DNA of 64,000 nt from Oscillospiraceae bacterium (GCA_022793095.1 JAAWCD010000070.1:60684-124683), one strand, 5' to 3'; shown: positions 32,579-42,361, numbered from the stretch's first letter. Program-made: numbers and translations. Notes: generated by a model not told the origin, from the sequence alone.

Positions 32579-33277
32579 TTAAACCGGCGCCAAGATAATA
32601 TCTCCCACCTCCGCCAGGGTCTCCGCTGTCCAGTCCGGGTGGATACCGGAGTCATTTTTCTTCCGATGAGGGTTAAACCAGATGGTGGAAATGCCGCCGT
32701 TCTGTCCCCCAAGGATATCGGATTGGAGGTTGTCCCCCACCATCACGGTCCGGCTCAGGTCTCTGCCGGTCAGTCCCAGAGCGTTGTACACCTGAACAAA
32801 AAATTCCCGCTGGGGTTTCTGGCAGCCCATGGCCTGGGAGATGAACAGGCCCTCAATACAGTCTTGAATGGCCGACCGCTCCAGCCGGCCGGTCTGCGAT
32901 TCCGTAATTCCATTGGTGAGGATAGCCATGTGGCAGAAGGGCTTCAGGCGGCGGCACAGCGCCTCGGCCCCAGGCAGCAGCATGGAGCACTGACCCAGCC
33001 CCTTCAGATAGGCCCGGTTCATCTCCTCCGGGTCTCCGCCGCCCAGCAGGTCCAGATACTGCCGGAACCGCTCCACCACCAGCCAGTCCCTGGTAATCTC
33101 CCCCCGGTCAAACCGGTTCCAAAGGGCGGTGTTGATCTGGCCGTAGGCCCGCCGCAGCTCCTCTGTCAAGGGAACGCCGAGGTCTTCTGTAACTTGACGG
33201 AGGACCTCGGCCTCCGCCCGGTCAAAGTCAAAGAGTGTGTTGTCCGCGTCAAACAGCACGGTGTCAAAGCGAAGCAT
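32579..33277 (-). CDS. HAD superfamily hydrolase, YjjG-type nucleotidase
   Basis: 232 aa. Motif I DADNTLFDFD (Asp10/Asp12), motif II LTNG (Thr-Asn-Gly), motif III Lys in GCQKPQREFF, motif IV VGDNLQSDI. Fits the YjjG/YfnB pyrimidine nucleotidase subfamily, which dephosphorylates nucleoside monophosphates including non-canonical ones. GGAGGG precedes ATG 33277, 2 bases after the ThrE2 stop. Confidence 0.88.
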   Translation of the reverse strand: MLRFDTVLFDADNTLFDFDRAEAEVLRQVTEDLGVPLTEELRRAYGQINTALWNRFDRGEITRDWLVVERFRQYLDLLGGGDPEEMNRAYLKGLGQCSMLLPGAEALCRRLKPFCHMAILTNGITESQTGRLERSAIQDCIEGLFISQAMGCQKPQREFFVQVYNALGLTGRDLSRTVMVGDNLQSDILGGQNGGISTIWFNPHRKKNDSGIHPDWTAETLAEVGDIILAPV

Positions 33278-33279
33278 GC

Positions 33280-33717
33280 TCAGCCCTCCTTCCGGCGGGG
33301 CGGGAGCAGACGGACCGCGGAGGACACCAGCAGCACCCCGATGGCGAGACTGCCCGCCATGCCCAGCGTTTCCAGCCCCTTGGCCGCGAAGCGCTCCATG
33401 TCGCCCCGGATACAGTATTCCATGGTGTAGTAGATGCCCCCGCCGGGCACCAGGGGCAGGAATGCCGCCTGTAGGTAGCCGGTGGCCGGAGCCTTGAAGA
33501 CCCGCGCCATGCACTCGGCATACAGGGAGATTGCCACGGCGGCCAAGAGGCATTGAATCATCACGCTGCCCAAGGGCCCGGCCAGCAGGTAAACCAGCCA
33601 GCCCAGACAGCCGCCCAGCCCGTGGAAGAAAAGGCGCCGGCGGCCCCGGACATTATAGAAAAAGGAAAACCCCAGGGAGCAGAGGAACGCCGCTCCGCAG
33701 GGCAGAACCCATTCCAT
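33280..33717 (-). CDS. Threonine/serine exporter, small subunit (ThrE_2)
   Basis: 145 aa, four to five hydrophobic segments, beginning MEWVLPCGAAFLCSLGFSFF; LVPGGGIYYTMEY is typical of PF12821 (DUF3815). Forms the second half of a split ThrE exporter with the upstream gene; the stop of the first and the ATG here overlap by one base (TGATG). Confidence 0.88.
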   Translation of the reverse strand: MEWVLPCGAAFLCSLGFSFFYNVRGRRRLFFHGLGGCLGWLVYLLAGPLGSVMIQCLLAAVAISLYAECMARVFKAPATGYLQAAFLPLVPGGGIYYTMEYCIRGDMERFAAKGLETLGMAGSLAIGVLLVSSAVRLLPPRRKEG

Positions 33718-34487
33718 CACGGCCCCCCACCTCCCAAAAGCTGAAGCAGGGCCAGCGCCACGCCGGTGCCCAGGGCGATGGCTGTGGCGGTAAGCAGGGC
33801 CTCGGCCAGCTTGGACACACCGGCCACCAGGTCCCCGGCCATAATGTCCCGCATGGTGTTGGTCAGGGCGATGCCCGGCGTCAGGGTCATGAAGGCCCCG
33901 ATGATAATCCGGTCGCTGTTGACCCCCAGCCCGGCCTGGACCAGCAGCAGGGCCAGCAGGGCGGACGCGGCGCTGGCGATGATATTTTGGAAGAAGGGGT
34001 TGGTGTGCACCCGGTCCAGCCGCCGCACACAGCCGAAGATAGCCATACCGCATATGCCGCCGCAAACCGAATCCCAAAAGGTCCCCTGGAAGAAGAGGGT
34101 GAAGGCCCAGGCCCCGAGAAAGTAGGCGGCCAGCAGCACCCGCTGGGAGTACGTCTTGCCTGCCGCGATTTCATCCATCCGGGTCCGCACCTGGTCCAAG
34201 GGCGGCGCGTCACGGCAGATCTGACGGCAGAGGTCGTTATACTGCTCCATTTTCGTCAAATCGGTGCCGTGCCCGCCCACCCGGCGGATGTAGCTGACAG
34301 GCGTGCCGTCAGGGGCGACGCAGCTGACGAAAATGCTGTTATAAATGGCGAAAACCTCGCTCTCCTGGGCGTGGTAGGCCCGGAGCACCCGAGTGATGGA
34401 CTCCTCCACCCGGTAGATTTCGGCTCCGCTGGTCATCAGGCGGTAGCCCAGATCTGTGGCCGTCAGAAGCAGCGCGTTATAGTCCAT
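33717..34487 (-). CDS. Threonine/serine exporter, large subunit (ThrE/DUF1212)
   Basis: 256 aa from ATG 34487 (MDYNALLLTATDLGYRLMTS). N-terminal soluble hydrolase-like part with GAEIYRVEESITR, then five membrane helices with GAFMTLTPGIALTNTMRDIM. Exports threonine/serine in known actinobacterial homologues. With serine dehydratase and amino-acid uptake elsewhere, it could balance internal serine (inference). GGAGGAGGG lies upstream. Confidence 0.9.
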   Translation of the reverse strand: MDYNALLLTATDLGYRLMTSGAEIYRVEESITRVLRAYHAQESEVFAIYNSIFVSCVAPDGTPVSYIRRVGGHGTDLTKMEQYNDLCRQICRDAPPLDQVRTRMDEIAAGKTYSQRVLLAAYFLGAWAFTLFFQGTFWDSVCGGICGMAIFGCVRRLDRVHTNPFFQNIIASAASALLALLLVQAGLGVNSDRIIIGAFMTLTPGIALTNTMRDIMAGDLVAGVSKLAEALLTATAIALGTGVALALLQLLGGGGP

Positions 34488-34528
34488 CCTTCGGCCCTCC
34501 TCCACGTCCGGCGCACGGTTTTGACCTT

Positions 34529-34557
34529 ATTATACGTGTTTTTCCCGCCCTGCACAA
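34529..34557 (-). promoter_or_regulatory. Putative sigma-A promoter of the thrE operon
   Basis: Minus strand TTGTGC (34557-34552), 17-base spacer, TATAAT (34534-34529), about 40 bases before the ThrE start. Confidence 0.6.
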
Positions 34558-34688
34558 GGGCTTTCGACACGTTCTTTCTTCCAAATTTTCCGGACGTTCT
34601 CCTCCCTTTTTTGGCTTCCAGCGGCGGACAGTCTGTTCCGGCGGCAAAGGGTTCCCAGGAAGCGCCTGTATGGGGAATCACTTTCTTT

Positions 34689-35153
34689 CTATTTCGAGTG
34701 AAGCCGCAGCCCCAAAGAATAGTCCAGCGCGGAAAGGAGGGGCATCACCGCAATAAAAATCCAGAAAAAAGAAGACAGGAAAAGACTCTCAAACAGCTCC
34801 TTCAAGTCGTCTGTCAGGGGAACGGAGGCCGTACCCAGCCCCAGAAGACACAGGAGGGTGAACCACAGGACAAGGGCAAGCTCGCACAAAAGCCAGGGCA
34901 GGATGACCGCACAATACAGAAAGCCTAAGAGCGGCAGCTTATTCCGGTCCCTGGGCGCTGTCTGGGAGTCTGCGGAGCGGGTCCGCTGGGGCGAGATCAA
35001 GAGGGCTTGCAGCCTCCGGTTTCTGATGGGATAATAGTACCTCGCTGACAGCAGAAAGGGAAAGTAGCAGGAGCAGAGCCGTTCCAGAAGCAGGGCGGCC
35101 ATGGTTTTCCCGAGCACAGCGAACAATACGCACAGGCAGCCTTCCAGTGTCAT
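34689..35153 (-). CDS. Membrane protein, hypothetical
   Basis: 154 aa with three or four hydrophobic segments (LEGCLCVLFAVLGKTMAALL, LLGFLYCAVILPWLLCELAL, SSFFWIFIAVMPLLSALDYS) and a basic loop (RNRRLQALLISPQRTRSAD). AAAAAGGAGGG precedes ATG 35153. The helix pattern resembles an RDD-like or small integral membrane protein, but I cannot name a family. Confidence 0.6.
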   Translation of the reverse strand: MTLEGCLCVLFAVLGKTMAALLLERLCSCYFPFLLSARYYYPIRNRRLQALLISPQRTRSADSQTAPRDRNKLPLLGFLYCAVILPWLLCELALVLWFTLLCLLGLGTASVPLTDDLKELFESLFLSSFFWIFIAVMPLLSALDYSLGLRLHSK

Positions 35154-35225
35154 TTTCCATCCCTCCTTTTTAATTGCAGTCTATCACAGCTGCTGCCGGA
35201 TTTCTACCGGCACACAAAGAAACAG

Positions 35226-35259
35226 CCAGTGCCTGGCTTCTGTAAAAGCCAGGCACTGG
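35226..35259 (-). terminator. Intrinsic terminator of the DUF4230 gene
   Basis: 14-bp perfect stem CCAGTGCCTGGCTT / AAGCCAGGCACTGG with a 6-base loop; on the minus strand it is followed by CTGTTTCTTTGTG. Confidence 0.85.
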
Positions 35260-35276
35260 TTTAGAGTGCAGGTAGG

Positions 35277-36140
35277 TTACTTAATTACAAGTTTATAGGT
35301 GTCCATTCCTGGGATACTCTTCAAAAAAGCTTCAACAATGGATTTAGCTTCATTATGTGCATCTGTAAGAATCCCTCGCTCAATAGCTTTTTCTTCCATA
35401 ACTTGCTTTTCCTCAACAATAAACTGATTGTAGTCATCAAAAGTAACTTTGTTAAAAAGGCCTTCTCGTACTTCCAAAACATTGATAGTTTCTTGTGGAA
35501 TGTAGTTGTCAAGGATTTTACTTTTAGGCAATGTAACTGTAATAGTACGCTTAGTCTCGTCCACATCAATTTTGACATCGCTGAGGTCAATACCAACTTT
35601 AATCGTGCCATCGTATGTGACGAGAAGACTTGTGTCACTAAACGGCATAGTCCAGCCCCAAAGCCATGTTTTCTCATCTTCTTTTCTATTGGAATTTGTA
35701 TAAATATATTTTACTGTTGCTAATTCCTTGATGGAATTTATTTGTTCTTGTAACTGTGTTCTTGTAATCACAATGGGCGTATCCTCTATGTTAAGCAAAT
35801 TTTCCAGTTGCCCTTTAAGATCGTCCATCGTAGCATTTAGTCCAGTAACCTGTCTCCGTAAAGCGGCTGTAGTATCCTCCAACAATTTCACTTCATCCTT
35901 AGATGCTGTCAGCTCTTCAGTTACGCTCATCAATTTAGCTGTCTTATCTTCTAACTGCTCTGTTACACTTGACAAGGACGTCTTTAAGTCCTTTTTTTCA
36001 GAATATTGTTTCAGTGTTGAAGCTAAAGCAAATATCAAACTTATAGTAAGAATAAAGAGAAGGACATTTGATTTTATGCTTTTTACTGCCTTTTTCATTG
36101 TATTTTTAATCTTTTCCAGAAAATCAAGATTTCCAACCAT
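35277..36140 (-). CDS. DUF4230 membrane-anchored protein
   Basis: 287 aa. One N-terminal membrane helix (NVLLFILTISLIFALAS), a coiled coil at about 45-120 (SSVTEQLEDKTAKLMSV), then a DUF4230 domain (about 130-285, LVTYDGTIKVGIDLSD, TVTLPKSKILDN). The gene is strikingly AT-rich against its neighbours and has AT-ending codons, pointing to recent acquisition. ATG 36140 follows GGAGGTGG; it has its own promoter and terminator, so it is an independent unit. Function unknown. Confidence 0.87.
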   Translation of the reverse strand: MVGNLDFLEKIKNTMKKAVKSIKSNVLLFILTISLIFALASTLKQYSEKKDLKTSLSSVTEQLEDKTAKLMSVTEELTASKDEVKLLEDTTAALRRQVTGLNATMDDLKGQLENLLNIEDTPIVITRTQLQEQINSIKELATVKYIYTNSNRKEDEKTWLWGWTMPFSDTSLLVTYDGTIKVGIDLSDVKIDVDETKRTITVTLPKSKILDNYIPQETINVLEVREGLFNKVTFDDYNQFIVEEKQVMEEKAIERGILTDAHNEAKSIVEAFLKSIPGMDTYKLVIK

Positions 36141-36176
36141 TGGAGCCACCTCCCAAAATCATGTAGATATATTTTT

Positions 36177-36205
36177 ATTATAGCAAATGGATTCCGGAGG
36201 TGCAA
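36177..36205 (-). promoter_or_regulatory. Sigma-A promoter of the DUF4230 gene
   Basis: Minus strand TTGCAC (36205-36200), 17-base spacer, TATAAT (36182-36177), about 35 bases before the start. Confidence 0.65.
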
Positions 36206-36242
36206 TAGAATAACGAGAAAAATGTCGAAAAATGTATAGAAA

Positions 36243-36325
36243 AAAACTTCAACCCGGTTCTACCGCCAGGCGTACAGCAGAACCGGTTTGAAGTTCGTTT
36301 GGTTCTTTTCTTTCAAGAAAAGAAC
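36243..36325. repeat. Family A element, copy 13
   Basis: Left side reduced to CTTCAACCCGGTTCTACCG; right arm GGTTCTTTTCTTTC / AAGAAAAGAAC intact, ending directly at the complement of the AGCS stop codon (36326). Confidence 0.8.
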
Positions 36326-37729
36326 TTATTTCAGTCTCTTATTAAATTCCGCAGTCTCCTTGGCGACAATGCCGGAGAGGGCCAGCAGGGCCACGATGTT
36401 GGGAATGGCCATCAAACCGTTGAAAATGTCAGCGATGGTCCACACGGCCTTCACCGTCAGGTAGGGCCCCACAAACACAGCCGCGATGTACAGCCAGCGG
36501 AAGGCCTTAACCAGGGCCATATTCCGGTTGGAGAGGTACTCCAAGCACCGCTCCGCATAGTAGTCCCAGCCCAGGATGGTGGTGAAGGCGAAGAACACCA
36601 GGCAAATCATGAGCAGGAAGTTGCTGACCGCCGCCGGGAAGGGCAGGGCATGCTCAAAGGCGTACATGGTGATGGACGCGCCTTCCAGGCCCAGCTCCGG
36701 AGCCCAAGCGCCGGAAATCACAATGGCGAGGCCGGTCATCGTACACACGATGATGGTGTCAATGAAGGTTCCGGTCATCGTGACCAGGCCCTGACGGACC
36801 GGGTCCTTGGTCTGCGCCGCGGCGGCGGCAATGGGGGCGGAGCCCAAGCCGGCCTCGTTGGAGAAGATGCCGCGGGCCACGCCCTTCTGAAGGGCGGTCT
36901 TGATGGTGATGCCCACGATGCCGCCGGCCACCGCCTGGGGATTGAAGGCGCCGGCAATGATCTGATAGAAGGCGTTGGGAATGGCCGAAGCGTTGCACAC
37001 CAGAATCAGCAGGCCGCAGATCACGTATACAATGGCCATGAAGGGCACCACAATCTCGGACACCTTGGAGATCCGCTGAATACCGCCGATGACCACGAGG
37101 GCCACGCAGACGGTGACGATCAAGCCCACAATCATGGTGGTCAAGGTGATGGGGGTGTCTCCGATGGAGAACATCACCCGGCTCATGTTGGGGTCAAAGA
37201 AATTCTGCGCCGCGGAGGTGATGCCGTTAATCTGGGTGATGGTGCCGATGCCCAGCAGGCCGGCCAGCACGCCGAACAGGGCGAACAGCTTGGCCAGCCA
37301 TTTCCAGTTCTGACCCATGCCGTTTTCGATATAATAGAAGGGTCCGCCCAGCACATGACCATCCTTGTCGATGGTGCGGTACTTGACGGCGAGGAGGCCC
37401 TCGGCGTACTTGGTCGCCATGCCGAAGAAGGCGGCCACCTCCATCCAGAGCAGAGCGCCAGGACCGCCCGCCGCGATAGCGGAGGCCACGCCCACGATGT
37501 TGCCGGTGCCGATGGTGGCGGACAGCGCGGTGCACAGGGCGCCCAGGCTGGTGACCTCGCCCTCGCCGTCCTCCTCGTTCTGCACCATGTACTTGAGGGC
37601 CTTGCCCAGGTGCCGCACCTGGAGCAGGCGCACCCGGAAGGTGAGCCAGATGCCGCAGGCCAGAATCAGGATAATCAGCGGCCAGCTCCAAAGCGTGTCG
37701 TCAATCAAAACCAAAAAGTCAGTGAACAT
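36326..37729 (-). CDS. Alanine/glycine:cation symporter (AGCS family)
   Basis: 467 aa, about eleven membrane helices. Family signatures: GTGNIVGVASAIAAGGPGAL, GVARGIFSNEAGLGSAPIAA and a KYAEGLLAVKYR loop. Na+-coupled uptake of glycine or D/L-alanine into the cell. An upstream glycine riboswitch on the same strand makes glycine the likely substrate. A family A element lies between riboswitch terminator and gene, giving an unusually long leader of about 550 nt. Confidence 0.94.
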   Translation of the reverse strand: MFTDFLVLIDDTLWSWPLIILILACGIWLTFRVRLLQVRHLGKALKYMVQNEEDGEGEVTSLGALCTALSATIGTGNIVGVASAIAAGGPGALLWMEVAAFFGMATKYAEGLLAVKYRTIDKDGHVLGGPFYYIENGMGQNWKWLAKLFALFGVLAGLLGIGTITQINGITSAAQNFFDPNMSRVMFSIGDTPITLTTMIVGLIVTVCVALVVIGGIQRISKVSEIVVPFMAIVYVICGLLILVCNASAIPNAFYQIIAGAFNPQAVAGGIVGITIKTALQKGVARGIFSNEAGLGSAPIAAAAAQTKDPVRQGLVTMTGTFIDTIIVCTMTGLAIVISGAWAPELGLEGASITMYAFEHALPFPAAVSNFLLMICLVFFAFTTILGWDYYAERCLEYLSNRNMALVKAFRWLYIAAVFVGPYLTVKAVWTIADIFNGLMAIPNIVALLALSGIVAKETAEFNKRLK

Positions 37730-37766
37730 GCCATTTTCCTCTCTTTCCGTTGCGTTTCAAAATTCC

Positions 37767-38042
37767 ATCCCGCCTTCTTTTCTTGAACGAAAAGAAGCAA
37801 AAGAACGTTATGCTGGCGTCCTGCGGCCGTGTTTTTAGGGGTGCTGTGCCCTTAGGGTGTGCCTTCTGTCTTTGCCACACGCATTTCAGGCCCCCGCCCT
37901 ACGGTGCATTGCTTCTGAATCAATACGGAAAAAACTTGATGGCACAGCCCAATGTGGTCATCGGGCCCTACGGATTTGCAGCGTCTATCAGGAAGAAGCA
38001 GCTTAAAGTTCTTTTTGGTTCTTTTTCGTTCAAGAAAAAGAA
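37767..38042. repeat. Family A element, copy 14 (arms separated by about 200 bp)
   Basis: Left arm CTTCTTTTCTTG...CGAAAAGAAGC at 37767-37800 and right arm GTTCTTTTTCGTTC / AAGAAAAAGAAC at 38016-38042. Between them lies unrelated sequence including the 37948-37972 repeat also seen at 11871. The right arm provides the T-rich tract of the riboswitch terminator on the minus strand. Confidence 0.8.
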
Positions 38043-38070
38043 CAGGAGTAAAGCCAGTGCTTCACTCCTG
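38043..38070 (-). terminator. Riboswitch expression-platform terminator
   Basis: Minus strand: CAGGAGT (38070-38064) / ACTCCTG (38049-38043), followed by TTCTTTTTCTTG, which belongs to the family A right arm. It lies between the glycine aptamer and the symporter gene. Confidence 0.7.
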
Positions 38071-38099
38071 AACAAACAAAGGGAAAAGAGCTTCCCAAT

Positions 38100-38195
38100 C
38101 TCTGTCCTTTTGCCTGAGAGTTTCACATCCGGCTGTCTGCCGGTGCTTGCACCTTCGGCCCCCGCGTCTTGCGCGGGCTTCTCCAGAGTGTCATC
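38100..38195 (-). ncRNA. Glycine riboswitch (gcvT type, single aptamer)
   Basis: Minus-strand order: TCTGGAGAAGCCC, a CGCG-closed variable stem, GCCGAAGGTGCAAGCACC, a CCGG stem, then GTGAAACTCTCAGGCAAAAG and GACAGAG. These are the conserved glycine aptamer core segments. A strong hairpin (GTTTACCCG...CGGGAAAC, 38211-38234) lies 5' of it where a second, ghost aptamer is often found. Glycine binding would control the AGCS symporter at 37729. Confidence 0.93.
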
Positions 38196-38285
38196 GGGCC
38201 GCAGTCCGCTGTTTCCCGCTTTTGCCGGGTAAACAGGCGTTCTGAGGTCTTCTGCTGACCGGTATGAAATTTTCTTTACTGCTTT

Positions 38286-38313
38286 ATTATACCGAATTAT
38301 CCGAAGAATGCAA
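38286..38313 (-). promoter_or_regulatory. Sigma-A promoter of the riboswitch-symporter unit
   Basis: Minus strand TTGCAT (38313-38308), 16-base spacer, TATAAT (38291-38286); start of RNA near 38279, upstream of the aptamer. Confidence 0.7.
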
Positions 38314-38346
38314 GTCTTTTCTCCAGGTTTGCAAATTTATCTCTGT

Positions 38347-39414
38347 TTATTCCAATTCACGGCGGCAAAACGCCTCGCGGGGCAGCACATCCGACAGCTC
38401 CAGCAGCACGCGGGGAATGCTGCTCTCCGCGCGGGGCGGCCGGCCGGGCGTGTGCAGCGAGAGCTTTCCACGGGCCGCGGGCAGGGAAAAGGTGGCCGAA
38501 ACGCCATGGCCGGACCGGTTTTCCAGCACCAGCGAGCCGCCGTGCAGCTGGGCAATTTGCTGGCAGATGGGAATACCAAGCCCCAGCCCGGCCCCCAGGT
38601 CCGTCAGCCGCTCTCCGCCGGAATTGGGGTCGAAGGCTGTGGCCAGCACAGCCTCGTCCATGCCGCCGCCCTGGTCGTTCACCGTCAGCATTGCCCGGTC
38701 TCCCCTGCGGCACAGCCGTACGGAAATCTCGTTCTGTCCGGAGGCCCGCCAGGCGTTGGAAATCAGTTGGTAGAGCATCATTTCCAGCAGGTCGCTTTCT
38801 CCCAGCACCAGAAGGCTGCTTTCCTCCTCCTCGTAAGCCAGCCCGCCGCCGTACCGCTTTGACAGCGGGCCCGCCTGCCGCACCACCTCCCGGCACAGCC
38901 CGGCCAGGTCCAAAACCACCGGAAAAAATTCCTTTGGGTTCTCCAGCCGGTGGACATACTCCACCTCGTTGGTCATTCTCAAGATCCGGTAAAGGTTCCG
39001 GGTCAAAACCGGCGGAACCGGGCTGTCCTCCGGCTCCTCCATCATCTGAGCCGCTGTAAACAGGTTGGCAATGGGGCCCCGCATCCGCTCCATCAGCAGG
39101 CCCAGCCGCCGCCCGTTCAGCGTGGCCTCCTCCGCTGCCGGGCGCAGCAGAAACAGCCGCCCTTCTGACAGGGATTGCCCCAGCGCGTGGAATCCCTGTC
39201 CTGCCAGGGAGAGCTCCGCCGCCCGGTTCTCCGTTCCGTCCAACGGCTCCAGGGGCGCGGGCAGCTCTCCGCCCTCCTCCAGGCGCACCCCAGTTTCCCG
39301 GCATAGGCGCTCCGCCGCATGATTCCAATAGGCCAGCCTGCGCCGGCAGGTCCAGAAGACCGGCTCCGGAAAGCTGTCAAAAAGCTCCTGCCCGGCCACG
39401 GTAAATCTCTGCAT
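38347..39414 (-). CDS. Sensor-kinase-like protein with HATPase domain, no phosphoacceptor His
   Basis: 355 aa from ATG 39414. N-terminal PAS-like segment (LFDSFPEPVFWTCRRRLAYW), then a dimerisation-type helix and a C-terminal HATPase_c domain: N box LISNAWRAS, G1 DQGGGMD, G2 GAGLGLGIP. In the helix where HisKA has H-E-L-R-x-P, this protein has E-R-M-R-G-P, so the phosphorylated His is missing. No response regulator is adjacent. It may be a phosphatase, a scaffold, or an orphan sensor. A TTG start further upstream (39465) is less likely. Confidence 0.75.
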   Translation of the reverse strand: MQRFTVAGQELFDSFPEPVFWTCRRRLAYWNHAAERLCRETGVRLEEGGELPAPLEPLDGTENRAAELSLAGQGFHALGQSLSEGRLFLLRPAAEEATLNGRRLGLLMERMRGPIANLFTAAQMMEEPEDSPVPPVLTRNLYRILRMTNEVEYVHRLENPKEFFPVVLDLAGLCREVVRQAGPLSKRYGGGLAYEEEESSLLVLGESDLLEMMLYQLISNAWRASGQNEISVRLCRRGDRAMLTVNDQGGGMDEAVLATAFDPNSGGERLTDLGAGLGLGIPICQQIAQLHGGSLVLENRSGHGVSATFSLPAARGKLSLHTPGRPPRAESSIPRVLLELSDVLPREAFCRRELE

Positions 39415-40865
<1,451 letters not shown>

Positions 40866-40880
40866 GAAGCGGTTCTGCTC

Positions 40881-40912
40881 AGCCCCGTCCCGAAAGGGAC
40901 GGGGCTTTTTTG
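40881..40912 (+). terminator. Intrinsic terminator of gapA
   Basis: AGCCCCGTCCC / GGGACGGGGCT with GAAA loop region, then TTTTTT. Confidence 0.95.
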
Positions 40913-40960
40913 CTATGCCCCATTATAATATATAATACATATATTTTCAAGCGACAAAAG

Positions 40961-41041
40961 TTGACATTTAATTCAGCAAATATATTATTCGTATTTTATA
41001 AGCAAAAACCTCTTGAAATCGGTGACAATATACAAGAGGTG
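40961..41041 (+). promoter_or_regulatory. Promoter and SD-sequestering inverted repeat of the XRE regulator
   Basis: TTGACA (40961-40966), 16 bases, TATTAT (40983-40988). Then CCTCTTG (41009-41015) and CAAGAGG (41033-41039) form an inverted repeat whose right arm contains the GAGGTG Shine-Dalgarno of the next gene. Confidence 0.7.
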
Positions 41042-41047
41042 ACTGCC

Positions 41048-41377
41048 ATGGGAGTGGGAGCAAAGATCAGGGACTACATTGATGACAATGACCTTGAACA
41101 AAAGCAGTTGGCTGAGCTACTGGACATCCATCCGGCAACATTGAACAGCTATTTGAGAGAGCGAAATCGGTTGCCAGCCGAGGTCCTTGGAGAAATTTCC
41201 AAACTGCTTGATGTAAGTTCGGACTATCTTCTGGGCTTAACAAGGGAAGAACGCCCTCCACTTTCACTGTCCGAATCCGAACGTAATCTGATGACGGATT
41301 TTCGCACGCTGACAAAGGCACAGAAAGAATTGATTGCAGCCAACGTCAGATTGATGAAGGAACAGAATAAGCGTTAA
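41048..41377 (+). CDS. XRE family transcriptional regulator
   Basis: 109 aa. N-terminal helix-turn-helix (residues 5-60): EQKQLAELLDIHPATLNSYL, then RLPAEVLGEISKLLDVSSDYLLGL, typical of the Cro/C1 type. A short C-terminal helix (LTKAQKELIAANVRLMKEQN) may dimerise. AT-rich compared with gapA. ATG 41048 follows GAGGTG 7 bases upstream; extension to 40910 would run through the promoter. Monocistronic with its own terminator; target unknown, possibly itself. Confidence 0.88.
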   Translation: MGVGAKIRDYIDDNDLEQKQLAELLDIHPATLNSYLRERNRLPAEVLGEISKLLDVSSDYLLGLTREERPPLSLSESERNLMTDFRTLTKAQKELIAANVRLMKEQNKR

Positions 41378-41407
41378 AAAGCTCCGGCGGAACTGCCGGA
41401 GCTTTTT
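41376..41407. terminator. Bidirectional intrinsic terminator
   Basis: AAAAAGCTCCGGC / GCCGGAGCTTTTT around GGAACT, shared by the XRE gene (+) and the hydrolase (-). Confidence 0.93.
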
Positions 41408-41416
41408 GCCGCGTTT

Positions 41417-42361
41417 TCAGTCCTTCTCTGAAAACAGGGTATCCTCAATCCAGGCCAGCACATCGGCGTAAACCTCTTCCCGGTTGAGCTCATTGAGAAT
41501 CTCATGCCGTCCGTTTGGGTACAGGCGGATGGACACATTCCGGCACCCGGCGTCAAGGAAGGATTGGTAAGCCTTCTGAACGCCTTTTCCGGAATCGCCC
41601 ACAGGGTCCTGAGCGCCGGAGAAGAAGAGCACGGGCGTGCTCATGTCCATCCGCTTCAAATGAGCGGGGTCGGAAATAAACTTGATTCCCCCCATCATGT
41701 CCCCGAACAGGGTAACGGTGGGCCAAAACTGGCAAAAGGGGTCGGCGTTGTAGGCGTCCACCACGGTTTCATCCCGGCTGATCCAGTCATTCGGGGTGCG
41801 GACGGGCTTAAACTGGTTGTTGTACGCCCCGAAGCAAAGCTTCTGTACCAGACCGCTGCGTCCATGGGAGCCCAGCCGCATCCGCTCCATTTTGGCGAAC
41901 AGGGCCCCAAAGCTCACCAGCGCGGGGGCCTGCTGTCCGGTTCCGGACAGGGCGCAGGCGTCCACGGTGCCGGGATAGCGGATGAGGTAAGTCCGGGAGA
42001 GGAAGGAGCCCATGGAGTGGCCCAGCAGCAGATAAGGCAGGTCCGGGTATTTCTCCCCGGTCTGAACCCGGAGGGCGTGAATATCGTCCACCATATAGGC
42101 CCAGCCATTCTGCTCTGCGGTAAAGCCGAGCTCATCGGAATTCGCGGCGGTTTTGCCGTGGCCCAGGTGGTCGTCTCCGCAGACATAGCAGCCGTGGGAG
42201 GCCAGGAAGCGTGCAAAATGGTCGTAGCGGCCCACGTATTCCGCGATGCCGTGGACGATTTGAACCACAGCCCGAGGGGGCTGGCCGGGCAGCCATTCCT
42301 GAACATGGACGGAGTGAACCCCATCGGTTGAGGGGAAATAAAATTCCTGGTTAGCGGGCAT
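41417..42361 (-). CDS. Alpha/beta hydrolase, monoacylglycerol-lipase-like
   Basis: 314 aa, serine aminopeptidase S33/Hydrolase_4 fold. Oxyanion HG in VQIVHGIAEY, nucleophile Ser116 in LLLGHSMGSF, Asp in FFSGAQDPVGD, His in YPNGRHEIL. Cytosolic lysophospholipase or monoacylglycerol lipase activity is typical for the subfamily. A full family B MITE sits just upstream of its start. Confidence 0.88.
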   Translation of the reverse strand: MPANQEFYFPSTDGVHSVHVQEWLPGQPPRAVVQIVHGIAEYVGRYDHFARFLASHGCYVCGDDHLGHGKTAANSDELGFTAEQNGWAYMVDDIHALRVQTGEKYPDLPYLLLGHSMGSFLSRTYLIRYPGTVDACALSGTGQQAPALVSFGALFAKMERMRLGSHGRSGLVQKLCFGAYNNQFKPVRTPNDWISRDETVVDAYNADPFCQFWPTVTLFGDMMGGIKFISDPAHLKRMDMSTPVLFFSGAQDPVGDSGKGVQKAYQSFLDAGCRNVSIRLYPNGRHEILNELNREEVYADVLAWIEDTLFSEKD

